Below are positions 35,126-44,032 of a DNA stretch of 64,000 nucleotides, piece after piece. The stretch lies in contig NZ_JAJFAW010000021.1 of the NCBI RefSeq assembly GCF_020711255.1, positions 1 to 64,000 of the forward strand. The letters are read 5' to 3'. The notes under the pieces were generated by a model. It made no database searches. It worked only from the letters and a program-made list of their open reading frames with translations, and had not been told where the DNA came from. This DNA is from Hymenobacter plasmatis (lineage in GTDB: Bacteria > Bacteroidota > Bacteroidia > Cytophagales > Hymenobacteraceae). Position 1 is the stretch's first letter. Every line of letters starts with the position of its first letter. The position numbers and the translations under genes are program-made.

Positions 35126-36658
35126 TTAGTACCCAGGATTTTGCTTCACGCCCGGGTCGATGTCGATGTCGCGCTGGGGGATGGGCAGCAGCTTCGAGAT
35201 GCCCAGGCGGAAGTTGGCAAAGTCGGAGTCGCGGGTTTTCAGCTCGTCGATGCCGGCCTGGTTGTCCATCAGGCCCCAGCGCAGGATGTCGAACCAGCGC
35301 GTGCCTTCGCCGGCCAGCTCCTTGGCTCGCTCGCTGCGGATAAGCAGACGCAACGCGTTCTGCGTGTAGGTGCCCGTGAGGGGCGCCAGGTTCACGGAAG
35401 GGCGCTGGCGCACCAGGTTGATGAGCGGCAGGGCGGCGCTCATCTGGTTGAGTTCCGTCAGGGCTTCGGCCTGCATCAGGAGCACGTCGGCGTAGCGAAT
35501 CACGCGGTGGTTGATGCCGGAGGTGAAGTTCTCGTCCGTGCGGGTCCGGTCATTCAGGTACTTGCGCCAGTACTGCTGGTTGGGGTTCCAGTTCCACTGG
35601 GCAAAGGTTTTGCCGTAGAACTTGTCGGGGTTGCCGACGTGGATGATGCTGATGTCGCGGCGGGGGTCAATCAGGTGCTTTTTGGTGCTGTTGGGCGCAA
35701 AGTTCACGGTCGAATCCTTGTACTCGTCCAGCAGCCAGCGGCGGGGCTGCACGTCGGCAAACGTGGGGCCGGGAGGGCCGAAGAAGTTGGGCCGGTCGTG
35801 GCTTTCCGACGACGACGCATTGTCCTGCCCCTGGCCTACTTCCAGCACCGCGCCGGTAAACTGCACCTCAAACACCGATTCCTGGTTGTTCTCGTTGGCA
35901 TCGGTGAAGTTGTCCAGGTAGTTGTTCACCAGCGAGTACTGCTTGGAGTCGATAATGGTAGTGAAGAGCGCCGAGGCCTCGGCCCACTTGCGCTGCTGCA
36001 TGTACACCTTGGCCAGCAAGGCCTGGGCCGACCCCTTGGTGGCGCGCCCCTTCTCGGCGTCGGGGTACGACAGCGGCAGGTCCGGGATGGCCGACTGCAG
36101 GTCGGCGATGATTTGCGCTTCGGTCTCGGCCGGCGTGGCCTGCTTGACACGGGTGGTCACGATGGGCTCCTCCACAATCAGCGGCACGTTGCCGAACAGG
36201 TACACCAGGTCGAAGTACGACAGGGCCCGCACGAACTTGGCTTCGGCTATCAGGCGCTTCTTCAGCGTGCCGTCCATCGAAATCTCGGGCACGTGGGTTA
36301 CCACCTGGTTGGTCCGGAAAATGGTCCGGTAGTAGTCGTTCCAGGCGAAAGACGAGATGAAGAAGTTGTTGTCCGGCGTCACAAAGCGCGTGAAGTTGGC
36401 CAGCTCCACGAAGGGGCTTTGGCTGTAGGACTCGTCGGAGCGGTGCACCATAAAGTGCCAGCTGCGGTAGTAGCAGGCAAACTGCTGCAGGCCGGAGTAG
36501 CAGGCGTACACCCCTTTCACGGCGTCGTCCTGGGTTTTCCAGAATTGAGCCGTCGAGGGCGCGTTGGGGTTGGTTTTATCCAGCAAATCTTTTTCGCAGC
36601 CCGTGGTCAGCAACAAGCTGCCGGCTAGCAACAAAGCGGGAATTTTAGGGAATTTCAT
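35126..36658 (-). CDS. SusD/RagB-type outer-membrane sugar-binding lipoprotein
   Basis: The 510-residue lipoprotein (lipobox LLLTTGCEKD, Cys20) would bind oligosaccharides on the cell surface and form the lid of the SusC transporter. The helical TPR-like core shows AEAKFVRALSYFDLVYLFGNVPLI and AQALLAKVYMQQRKWAEAS, and the C-terminal part has VLLMQAEALTEL and LLIRSERAKELAGEGTRWFDILRWG, all standard SusD motifs. The ATG at 36658 was chosen because the lipoprotein signal starts there. It follows susC by 40 nt in the same operon. The neighbouring GH43 genes point to arabinan as ligand, which is an inference. Confidence 0.96.
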   Translation of the reverse strand: MKFPKIPALLLAGSLLLTTGCEKDLLDKTNPNAPSTAQFWKTQDDAVKGVYACYSGLQQFACYYRSWHFMVHRSDESYSQSPFVELANFTRFVTPDNNFFISSFAWNDYYRTIFRTNQVVTHVPEISMDGTLKKRLIAEAKFVRALSYFDLVYLFGNVPLIVEEPIVTTRVKQATPAETEAQIIADLQSAIPDLPLSYPDAEKGRATKGSAQALLAKVYMQQRKWAEASALFTTIIDSKQYSLVNNYLDNFTDANENNQESVFEVQFTGAVLEVGQGQDNASSSESHDRPNFFGPPGPTFADVQPRRWLLDEYKDSTVNFAPNSTKKHLIDPRRDISIIHVGNPDKFYGKTFAQWNWNPNQQYWRKYLNDRTRTDENFTSGINHRVIRYADVLLMQAEALTELNQMSAALPLINLVRQRPSVNLAPLTGTYTQNALRLLIRSERAKELAGEGTRWFDILRWGLMDNQAGIDELKTRDSDFANFRLGISKLLPIPQRDIDIDPGVKQNPGY

Positions 36659-36698
36659 GGGGAGGCGATGAATAAGAATGGGGCTAAGCACCAGCGGC

Positions 36699-39600
36699 TT
36701 AGAAGTTGACTTGCAGGCCCCCAATGAAGCTGCGCACATTGGGGTAAGCGCTGTTATCGACACCACGGCTGTAGAAGCCCGTGCCCGTAATTTCCGGGTC
36801 GAAGCCCGTGTACTTCGTGAAGGTCACCACGTTGCGGCCCGTCACGTACACCCGCACGCTGCCCAGGCTGGGCATGAAGCTGGTCATGTTCTGGGGGAAG
36901 GTGTAGCCCAACTGCACGTTTTTCAGGCGCAGGTAGCTGCCATCTTCCAGCCACCGCGTCGAGTTGAACCGGGCATTGGAAGCGGCCGCGGCAATCAGGT
37001 CGGGCGTGGCGCCACCGCCCTGCAGCAGGCGCGGCGTGGTGGTCGACGGGTTGGTCGACGACCAGGGCGTTACGTCGGCGTTGTAGTTGTTGGGGCCGTT
37101 GTAGCTCTCCAGCGCCACCCGCGCCGTGTTGTAAATCTTGTTGCCGGTGGCCGACTGCAGAAACAGCGAGAAGTCGAAGCCCTTGTAGGCGGCGTTCAGG
37201 TTCAGGCCCAGTTGCAGCTTCGGAATGGCGCTGCCCGAGTACACTCGGTCGGCGTTGTCAATCTTGCCGTCGCCGTTCACGTCGGTGTAGCGCACATCGC
37301 CAGCCGAAGCGTAGGGCTGAATAACGGTGCCCGCCGCGTTCTTGTAAGCCAGCACTTCCTCTTTCGACTGGAATATGCCCGCGAAGGGAATCAGGTAAAA
37401 CTCGCCCAGGCCGGTGCCCAGCTCCGAACGGGTCACGCCCTCGCCGCCCTCAAACGCCTGCCCTTTCACGGGCAGTGCCGTTATCTTGTTTTTGATGGTA
37501 GTCAGCGTGAAGTCGGCGCCGTAGGTGAACTCCTTCTTGCCGGCGTGGTAGCCCAACGCCAGTTCAAAGCCCCGGTTTTCGATGTTGCCGGCGTTCTGGT
37601 ACAGCACGTCGCCAAAGTGGCCCAGGTACGTGGGCACCTGCACCGGCGCCAGGGCCTTGCGGGTCTCGGCGATGTAATAGTCGGCCGACAAGGTGAGGCG
37701 GTTGTCAAGGACACTCAGGTCCAGGCCGCCGTTTTTGGTAAACCGCTCCTCCCACTGCAGGTCGGGGCTGCTCAGGGCCAGCTGCGTTGAGCCGTTCACA
37801 ATGGTTTGGCCGGTGCCAATCACGTAGTTCACGTTCTGGCCGATGATGGGCGTGGTGAGGTAGTTGCCGCCGTAGCGGCCGGCCAGGCCGTCGTTGCCGT
37901 TGCCGCCGTAGCTCACGCGCAGCTTCAGGTTGTTGACCTGGGGCAGGGCATTTTTGAAGAAGTCTTCTTCGCTAATGCGCCAGCCCAACGAGGCGGCACC
38001 GAAATTAGCCCAACGGTTTTGCGGGGCAAATTTGGAAGAGCCGTCGCGGCGGAAGCTGCCCGAAATCAGGTAGCGGTTTTTGTAGTCGTAGGTAGCCTGG
38101 CTGAAGAAGGAGCGTTTGGCATTTTCCGTGGTGGAACCGCCGATTACACCTTTCGTTGAGCCGGCATCCAGCTCAAAGTAGTACTGGGGCAGGCTGGTGA
38201 AGCCCTGCGTGCCGGCCTGCACGTTGTGCTGCCGGTAGCGCTGCTCCGAGTAGCCCCCGAGCACGTTTACGTGGTGGTCGCCGAAGCTCTTGGTGAAGTT
38301 CAGCGTGTTTTCGGCCAGCAGGAACACGTCGTAGCCCAGGAATTCATTCAGCGACGACGTGTTGATGCGCGTGTTTTGGCGCAGGATGCCCGATTTCTGC
38401 GCATCGGCGTTGCTGTACATGTGCCCGTCGATGGCCGCGTTGAGCCGGTAGCTCAGGAAGTCGAACAGGGCCACGTCCATGCTCGCGTTGCCCGCCAGGC
38501 GGTTATCAGCCTGGGTGCGCCGCAGCAGCTCCTGCGCCCCAATGGGGTTGGTAGCAAAGGTGTTGAGTATCGGCGAGCCCGTACCAAACCCGCCTTCATT
38601 GGCTGGGTCATGCACCGGAATGGTTGGGATGATGGTCAGCACATCAATGAACGAGCCGCCGTTGAGCAGCGTCGCATCGATGTGGGTAAGCTGGGCGTTC
38701 TGCTGGAACTTAAACCGCCCCCGGGTCAGGCCCGAATTAAGGCGCAGGCTGAAGCGCTGGAAGTCCGGGCCCTTCACGATGCCCTGCTGGTGAAAGTAAT
38801 CGCCGGAAATCAGGAAGTTGCTGGCGCTCTTCTCGCCGATGTTGCCGCCCGAAAACGCCACGTTGTAATCTTCCAGCGTGCCCGTCTGGAAGAACTCCTT
38901 CTGCCAGTCCGTGTCAATAGTGGGATTGAAGGCTCCGCCCGGCCCTTTCACGGCCCCAGCGAGGCCATTTTGGCCGTTATTTAGCGGGTTGAGCCCGGCG
39001 TTGCTGTAGGCAATAACGGCCCGGTCGGCCCATTGGCTAGCATTAGTCAGGTTGTAGCGCTTGTGCAACTGGTCAAACCCCCGGTAGCCATTGAAGCTAA
39101 CTGACGGACGGCCCGCTTTGCCCTTTTTCGTGGTAATGAGCACCACTCCGTTAGCGCCGCTCGATCCGTAAACCGCCGTCGAAGAGGCGTCTTTCAGCAC
39201 CGTGAGCGACTCAATATCGTTGGGGTTTAAGTCCCGGATGTTGAAGGTCCACAGCCCGTCAATCACATACAGCGGCGAGCTCCCGGCCGCACCCAGCGTA
39301 CCGATGCCCCGAATGGTGACCACCGGCGCGTCGCCCGGGCCGCCCGAGCCCTGCACCTGCACACCGGGCAAGCGGCCCTGCAATGCTTGTGTCACGGTGG
39401 GCACGGGCGCCTTGGTAGCCTCCTTCACGTCGAGGCTGCTCACGGCGCTGCTCACGTTTTGGCGGTTCTGGGTCAGGTACCCCACCACCACCACTTCCGA
39501 CAAGCCCTGGGCGTCTACCGCCAGCTTGGCGTCGATGCTGGTGCGGCCGCCCACGGCTACTTCCTGTGAGGCATAGCCCACAAAGGAGAACACCAACGTG

Positions 39601-39872
39601 GCCCCGGCGGGCGCCACAATGCTGTAGCGGCCGTCGGCGTCGGTTTGCGTGGCCGTACTGGTGCCTTTCACCAGCACCGTAACGCCGGGAATGCCCGCGC
39701 CGCTCTCATCGGTAATCCGCCCGGTAACGGGCGCATCAGCCGCCTGAAATAAGGCTGCCGATAGGCTTTCCGGTGTCAGGGAGGTTGCCTGGCCAACGGC
39801 AGGCAGCAGCAGCAAGCCTCCGAGCAAGGCTGGCACTGCTAACCCATTTAATTTGGGTACTGACTTTTTCAT
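36699..39872 (-). CDS. SusC/RagA-type TonB-linked outer-membrane transporter
   Basis: The 1057-residue protein imports oligosaccharides across the outer membrane using TonB energy. A signal peptide (MKKSVPKLNGLAVPALLGGL then VGQA) precedes a carboxypeptidase-like domain (about 50-130: VTGRITDESGAGIPGVTVLV), a plug (about 140-260: TVTQALQGRLPGVQVQGSGG and VIDGLW, then SSTAVYGSSGANGVVLITTKKGK) and the barrel ending NVRSFIGGLQVNF. No anti-sigma-binding extension was recognised, so it is the plain transporter type. The ATG at 39872 begins the signal peptide. A promoter and a perfect 16-bp palindrome overlap just upstream (39901-39932), so it is probably the first gene of the leftward operon. Confidence 0.96.
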   Translation of the reverse strand: MKKSVPKLNGLAVPALLGGLLLLPAVGQATSLTPESLSAALFQAADAPVTGRITDESGAGIPGVTVLVKGTSTATQTDADGRYSIVAPAGATLVFSFVGYASQEVAVGGRTSIDAKLAVDAQGLSEVVVVGYLTQNRQNVSSAVSSLDVKEATKAPVPTVTQALQGRLPGVQVQGSGGPGDAPVVTIRGIGTLGAAGSSPLYVIDGLWTFNIRDLNPNDIESLTVLKDASSTAVYGSSGANGVVLITTKKGKAGRPSVSFNGYRGFDQLHKRYNLTNASQWADRAVIAYSNAGLNPLNNGQNGLAGAVKGPGGAFNPTIDTDWQKEFFQTGTLEDYNVAFSGGNIGEKSASNFLISGDYFHQQGIVKGPDFQRFSLRLNSGLTRGRFKFQQNAQLTHIDATLLNGGSFIDVLTIIPTIPVHDPANEGGFGTGSPILNTFATNPIGAQELLRRTQADNRLAGNASMDVALFDFLSYRLNAAIDGHMYSNADAQKSGILRQNTRINTSSLNEFLGYDVFLLAENTLNFTKSFGDHHVNVLGGYSEQRYRQHNVQAGTQGFTSLPQYYFELDAGSTKGVIGGSTTENAKRSFFSQATYDYKNRYLISGSFRRDGSSKFAPQNRWANFGAASLGWRISEEDFFKNALPQVNNLKLRVSYGGNGNDGLAGRYGGNYLTTPIIGQNVNYVIGTGQTIVNGSTQLALSSPDLQWEERFTKNGGLDLSVLDNRLTLSADYYIAETRKALAPVQVPTYLGHFGDVLYQNAGNIENRGFELALGYHAGKKEFTYGADFTLTTIKNKITALPVKGQAFEGGEGVTRSELGTGLGEFYLIPFAGIFQSKEEVLAYKNAAGTVIQPYASAGDVRYTDVNGDGKIDNADRVYSGSAIPKLQLGLNLNAAYKGFDFSLFLQSATGNKIYNTARVALESYNGPNNYNADVTPWSSTNPSTTTPRLLQGGGATPDLIAAAASNARFNSTRWLEDGSYLRLKNVQLGYTFPQNMTSFMPSLGSVRVYVTGRNVVTFTKYTGFDPEITGTGFYSRGVDNSAYPNVRSFIGGLQVNF

Positions 39873-39900
39873 AAAAAAACTTGGTGGGAATTGGTGAGAA

Positions 39901-39932
39901 CAAACACAATCGATTGTGTAATGAGAGGCCAA
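39901..39932 (-). promoter_or_regulatory. susC promoter overlapping palindromic operator
   Basis: On the minus strand a TTG (39932-39930) is followed after 21 nt by TGTGTTTG (39908-39901), one base from the Bacteroidetes -7 consensus TAnnTTTG. The predicted start of transcription lies about 20 nt before the susC ATG. The spacer and half of the -7 box are covered by the palindrome ACACAATCGATTGTGT. Confidence 0.6.
39904..39919. promoter_or_regulatory. Perfect LacI-type operator candidate, susC promoter
   Basis: ACACAATCGATTGTGT is a perfect 16-nt palindrome centred on CG, the best copy of the four related sites. Overlap with the -7 box predicts repression by the LacI-type protein encoded at 11111-12178. 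Confidence 0.68.
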
Positions 39933-40478
39933 AATTGGCGGTGTCATTAGACGTGAGAGATAATTCCGGGAAACACAAGCTTATGCTTACTGCTGAGCTA
40001 GAGCAAGCCAAAAAAGCTGTTTGGAGCTAAAATAAGAGCTTTTTGTCTTTATTTCTACCACCCATCACTATGGCGATGTTTCGTTCCAAACTGCCAGAAG
40101 GCTGACAATGTTAATGCAAATTGGTGGAATTATCAATTTATCGATTGTTTTTTCTTCGCAATGCTCAAGTTTTTATTTATAACCTTAAGTATGGCAATGT
40201 TTCGCGGACAGTGGGATTCCGCGCCCATCATCCAGACGTGAGACTGCGGCCAACCACGGGCTGTTGCGGGCTGTGCAACCGCTGCCGCGTTAGCTGCTCA
40301 CTTACCATTGGCTGGCCCTAGCTGCTGGTCCGGTTTAAGCATGCCCAGATTGCGGTTCACAGATTGTAAGACTCCGGCGGTGCCAGTTGCCAGGCCTGGC
40401 AGCAAAGCCAACAAAAAACCCAGGGCCTTCAATGGTCCTGGGTTTTTTGTCAACAACAGGTTGTCGAGAGAAGAAATG
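39933..40478. other. Intergenic region between susC and the T9SS-cargo gene
   Basis: No coding region was recognised. The part from 39990 to 40200 is AT-rich compared with its surroundings. It holds a weak hairpin (AAAAGCT at 40012-40018, AGCTTTT at 40037-40043), a half operator (TTATCGATTG at 40138-40147, matching the core of the 16629 site on the other strand), and the terminator at 40411-40450. Confidence 0.5.
40411..40450 (-). terminator. Intrinsic terminator of the T9SS-cargo gene
   Basis: A 14-bp perfect stem (ACAAAAAACCCAGG at 40411-40424, CCTGGGTTTTTTGT at 40437-40450) with T-runs on both strands lies 28 nt after the stop codon of the leftward gene. Confidence 0.88.
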
Positions 40479-41999
40479 CTACTGGCGGCTAATCCGCACT
40501 ACTTGCTGCTGATTGCCTTGACGAATGGTCAGATAATACATTCCGCGGGTCAAGGAAGCAGCGTCCGATAGTTTGATTTCCTGTACGCCCTCGGCGGTTG
40601 AAGCCGTCTGGGTGAGGACCGTCTGACCGAGCACGTTGCGCACGGTAAGCGTTACTGCGTCGGTGCCCAACGAGTAATACTGCACTGCTACGGTCTTATC
40701 GAAAGGGTTCGGGAATACTTCTGCCTTGATAGCACGAGCCGTTGCAGAAGACTGCAAAGCGCGAACCGGCGAGTAGTTGGTCTCCCCCGTTACGTCTACC
40801 TGACGCAGGCGGTAGTACACGGTGCCGGCAGTTTGGGCAAGACGAGTATCAACGAATTGGTAGTTGGTACGGGCACTGGTCGTACCCGCGCCAGCACGTT
40901 GGCCCACCGACTCAAAGCTTTTGCCGTCGAAGCTGCGCTCGATGTCAAAGTAAGCACTGTTCTTTTCGGAAGCAGTAGTCCAGGTAAGAACTGCTACTTT
41001 ATCATTCCGCACTGCTTCGAAGCTGATGAGTTCTACTGGCAGAGGAGCGCTATTCACTCTAACAATAAGCGAAACAGTGCTCGGGCAATTGCCTGCCGAA
41101 GTTGTTCCCGAAACTCTGTACTCTGTTGTTCTAGCAGGAGCACGAGTTATTGTTGACGTTGTTTCACCACTAATGAGCGTAAAATTGCTGCTGGCATTGG
41201 TCCTTTCATACCATGTATATGGGGTACCAGCAGCACCACCAGTAGCGGTAAGCGTAACTGAACCGCCCTGGGTGATATTGGACACATTTGAAGTCAACGT
41301 TAAATTGATGGCATTGATTGTAATGTTTTGAGAAACCACAGTACTACCACATGTAGGAGTGTTCGTACTGACCGTATAAGTAGTTGACGCATTAGGATAC
41401 ACCAGAAAGTCACCCGTTAAATTACTCTGAGTTGCTGTACCGTTAGCAACCAAAGTATACGTAGAACCAGTAGATGCGCCCCTTGCCTTGATGGTAACTG
41501 GTGTTCCAGGGCACACGGTCGGATTGGTACTAGTTATGCCATTAGCAGTGGCAGTAATTGTCAGTGAAGGTGCAATCGTAAGCTCAACAGTAATATCCTT
41601 AGCCGACTGACAAGTAGTTGTAACTGAGTAGATACGATAAGTCTCTGACTGTAGAGTACCTGGCAAGAAGACTGCCTTGATAGTATTAGAAGCTACCTCT
41701 GAAGCGATGAAAGTAAGTCTACTAATTACCGCTCCGTCACTTAGTCGGGTTACCGTTATGTTCTCAGGAGAGTCTGCTTGCAGTGATATTTCGCCTCCCG
41801 CACCGTTAGTGGGGCAATATATAGCAGGAACAGTATTCTTATCGCCGTTATTAAGAGATTCACTTTTATTTCCTGATGCCGTAGGGTAAGTCAAAGTAAA
41901 CTGCCCAGAACAACCGCCACCAGGCTGGCTATATCCAACCATTGCGGACCCGCACACCAGCAGAATAATGCAACTTAAAAAAGTGTAGATACTTTTCAT
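40479..41999 (-). CDS. T9SS type A sorting-domain protein, function unknown
   Basis: The 506-residue protein has a signal peptide (MKSIYTFLSCIILLVCGSAM, ending GYSQ). Residues about 30-320 are Thr/Ser/Asn-rich beta-domains of Ig/PKD type (LTITATANGITSTNPTVCPG, NVSNITQGGSVTLTATGGAA). Residues about 325-420 form the LPVELISFEA...VLTWTTASEKNSAYFDIERS module common in Bacteroidota secreted proteins. The last 85 or so (EVFPNPFDKTVAVQYYSLGT onward) are the T9SS sorting domain. The first two thirds of the gene are clearly richer in A+T than neighbouring genes, which may reflect transfer or domain shuffling. A perfect promoter lies upstream. No enzyme motif was seen; adhesion is possible. Confidence 0.88.
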   Translation of the reverse strand: MKSIYTFLSCIILLVCGSAMVGYSQPGGGCSGQFTLTYPTASGNKSESLNNGDKNTVPAIYCPTNGAGGEISLQADSPENITVTRLSDGAVISRLTFIASEVASNTIKAVFLPGTLQSETYRIYSVTTTCQSAKDITVELTIAPSLTITATANGITSTNPTVCPGTPVTIKARGASTGSTYTLVANGTATQSNLTGDFLVYPNASTTYTVSTNTPTCGSTVVSQNITINAINLTLTSNVSNITQGGSVTLTATGGAAGTPYTWYERTNASSNFTLISGETTSTITRAPARTTEYRVSGTTSAGNCPSTVSLIVRVNSAPLPVELISFEAVRNDKVAVLTWTTASEKNSAYFDIERSFDGKSFESVGQRAGAGTTSARTNYQFVDTRLAQTAGTVYYRLRQVDVTGETNYSPVRALQSSATARAIKAEVFPNPFDKTVAVQYYSLGTDAVTLTVRNVLGQTVLTQTASTAEGVQEIKLSDAASLTRGMYYLTIRQGNQQQVVRISRQ

Positions 42000-42048
42000 A
42001 TTTATGTTTTATTTGAATCTTGAAAGGTTTATTTTTTTCGGAATATTA

Positions 42049-42079
42049 CAAATATATAATCCCTTAAGCTCATCCTCAA
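42049..42079 (-). promoter_or_regulatory. Consensus Bacteroidetes promoter of the T9SS-cargo gene
   Basis: On the minus strand TTG (42079-42077), a 20-nt spacer and TATATTTG (42056-42049) match the TTG/TAnnTTTG consensus exactly. Transcription would start near 42042, about 42 nt before the ATG. Confidence 0.7.
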
Positions 42080-42601
42080 GCTTTATCAAGATTATTTTTT
42101 TAATAAACCATAGAATATTAGCTATTATTCCATTATTGGGCTAAAGGGGGAAAGCCTCAGTTTCGCTCAAATCCGCTTAAATAAGCCAAATAAGCTCATC
42201 AGTCAGGCGAGTTTGATTTCAGAGCGAGTTTGGTTCTTTCACTTGCAAGTTCTTGATATCTTTTTGGCCTGCGGCTGTCCTTGTGCCTAACATGCGACTG
42301 ATTCCTTCTAACCAAAAGCGGGCTGTAAGAATGAGGGAGTTCTAAGCTTTTGCATAAATGCCAATCCGCAGCTTCTTACCAATGTCTATTATTCAGAGTT
42401 GGGAAGACTTACTACTTTTAAGCGTCTGTAGCTCAGCAGATACGACTGATAGTAATTATCGGGACAAGTTAAATTTTAGGATGGGAGGACGGCTGCTGTT
42501 TTCAGCTGGTCCGCAGTTGATTCGCTTATTTTGGACACTCGTCAATGCATTAGTCGAATGCCGCTGCTCAAAGAGCGCTGTCTGTAGCCTGCCCTTCACA
42601 C
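42080..42601. other. AT-rich intergenic region
   Basis: The region is AT-rich, with no recognised gene or RNA. A rightward frame (42358-42615, 85 codons) overlaps the start of the amidohydrolase gene and has no family resemblance, so it is not called. No inverted repeat of the dispersed types occurs here. Confidence 0.5.
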
Positions 42602-44032
42602 ATGAAATCCCCTAGCTTCAAACGCCAACTTCTAGCATCTCTCCTCCTTAGCACAGCGAGGTTTGGCCAAGCCCAGCAGTTCACCCCGCAGGTGCAGGAA
42701 TACATCAAGGTGAATGCACCGACGGTGGCCCTCATCGATGCCAAAGTGATAGATGGTACCGGTAAGCCAGCCCAACTTCACCAGACCGTGCTGCTGCAGA
42801 AGGGCCGCATTGTGCAGGTGGGCTCCGCGAAGAAAGTGAAGGTGCCGGCCGATGCGCAGGTTATCAACTGCGCGGGCAAGACGCTGATTCCGGGCCTGGT
42901 GATGCTGCACGAGCACCTGTACTACACCATGCCGGTGGGCGGCTACTTCAACATTGCCCAGATGCCGTACTCCTTCCCACGGCTGTACCTGGCCGGGGGC
43001 GCCACCACCATCCGCACGGCCGGCAGCATCGAGCCGCAAACCGACCTGGCCATTAAGCGCATGATAGACGAAGGCAAGCTCATCGGGCCCGACATGGACG
43101 TAACCGCGCCCTACATGGAAGAGCCCAGCATGGACATTCCGGCCCTGAACACGATACACGGCCCCGAAGAAGCGGCGGCAGCCACGAAGTTTTGGGCCGA
43201 CAAAGGCTGCACGTCCTTCAAAATGTACATGCACGCCACCCGCGCCGACCTCGCGGCCGTGGTGCGGGAAGCCCACCAGCGCCACCTGAAGGTAACCGGG
43301 CACCTCTGCTCCATCACGTACCGGGAAGCCGCCGAGATTGGCATCGACAACCTGGAGCACGGCTTCATGGCCAGCTCCGATTTCGTGCCCAACAAAGCCC
43401 CCGATGTGTGCGACAACGCGACGCGCCAGTCGCTGCTGCGGCTGCCCCAAAACAGCCCCGAGATGAAAAGTCTCATCAGCTTCTTGGTGAGCAAGAAAGT
43501 GGCGCTTACCTCCACCCTGCCGGTGTTCGAGCCCTACACCAACCGCGAAGTGGTGCTGGGCGGCGGGCTCGATGCCCTGCTGCCGCAGTTGCAGGAGCGC
43601 GAAACGGCCACCTGGAAACAAAACCAGCTCAAGGACACCGCCAGCGTGCGGCTGTTTAAGAAGGAAATGGCCTGGGAAAAGCAGTTTTACGACGCCGGTG
43701 GCCTGCTGGTGGCCGGCACCGACCCTACGGGCGCGGGCCGCACCATTGCCGGCTACTCCAATCGCCGACAAATTGAGCTGCTGGTCGAGGCGGGTTTCAC
43801 GCCCGTGCAGGCCATCAAAATCAGCACGCTCAACGGCGCTGTTTACCTGGGCCGGGAGCGGGAGATTGGCACCATCGAAGCGGGCAAGCACGCCGACTTA
43901 ATCCTTATCAACGGGGACCCGGATAAGGACATCAAGCAGGTGCGCCAGATGGAAATCGTGTTCAAAAACGGCGTGGGTTTCGACTCGGCAAAGCTTTTTG
44001 AGTCGATGAAAGGGAAGGTAGGCTTGAATTAA
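42602..44032 (+). CDS. Secreted amidohydrolase-family protein
   Basis: The 476-residue metal-dependent hydrolase has a signal peptide (ending FGQAQQ) and is probably periplasmic. It follows the imidazolonepropionase/prolidase-like pattern: a composite beta-domain (VALIDAKVIDGTGKP, KTLIPGLVMLHEHLY), metal ligands His103 and His105, the probable carboxylated Lys207 in TSFKMYMHA, His234 in VTGHLCS, His253 in NLEHGFM, and the Asp in VAGTDPTGAGR (about 377). The final segment TIEAGKHADLILINGDP is typical. The substrate, perhaps a cyclic amide or dipeptide, is not readable. It stands alone between two long intergenic regions. Confidence 0.92.
   Translation: MKSPSFKRQLLASLLLSTARFGQAQQFTPQVQEYIKVNAPTVALIDAKVIDGTGKPAQLHQTVLLQKGRIVQVGSAKKVKVPADAQVINCAGKTLIPGLVMLHEHLYYTMPVGGYFNIAQMPYSFPRLYLAGGATTIRTAGSIEPQTDLAIKRMIDEGKLIGPDMDVTAPYMEEPSMDIPALNTIHGPEEAAAATKFWADKGCTSFKMYMHATRADLAAVVREAHQRHLKVTGHLCSITYREAAEIGIDNLEHGFMASSDFVPNKAPDVCDNATRQSLLRLPQNSPEMKSLISFLVSKKVALTSTLPVFEPYTNREVVLGGGLDALLPQLQERETATWKQNQLKDTASVRLFKKEMAWEKQFYDAGGLLVAGTDPTGAGRTIAGYSNRRQIELLVEAGFTPVQAIKISTLNGAVYLGREREIGTIEAGKHADLILINGDPDKDIKQVRQMEIVFKNGVGFDSAKLFESMKGKVGLN

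Noticed and set aside
40138..40147. Fifth LacI-type operator upstream of susC
   Set aside because: Only half of the site (TTATCGATTG) matches and it lies about 270 nt from susC; kept as a note, not called as an operator.
42358..42615. 85-codon rightward frame before the amidohydrolase gene
   Set aside because: It overlaps the amidohydrolase start by 14 nt, has no recognisable domain, and lies in AT-rich sequence with no promoter placed for it.
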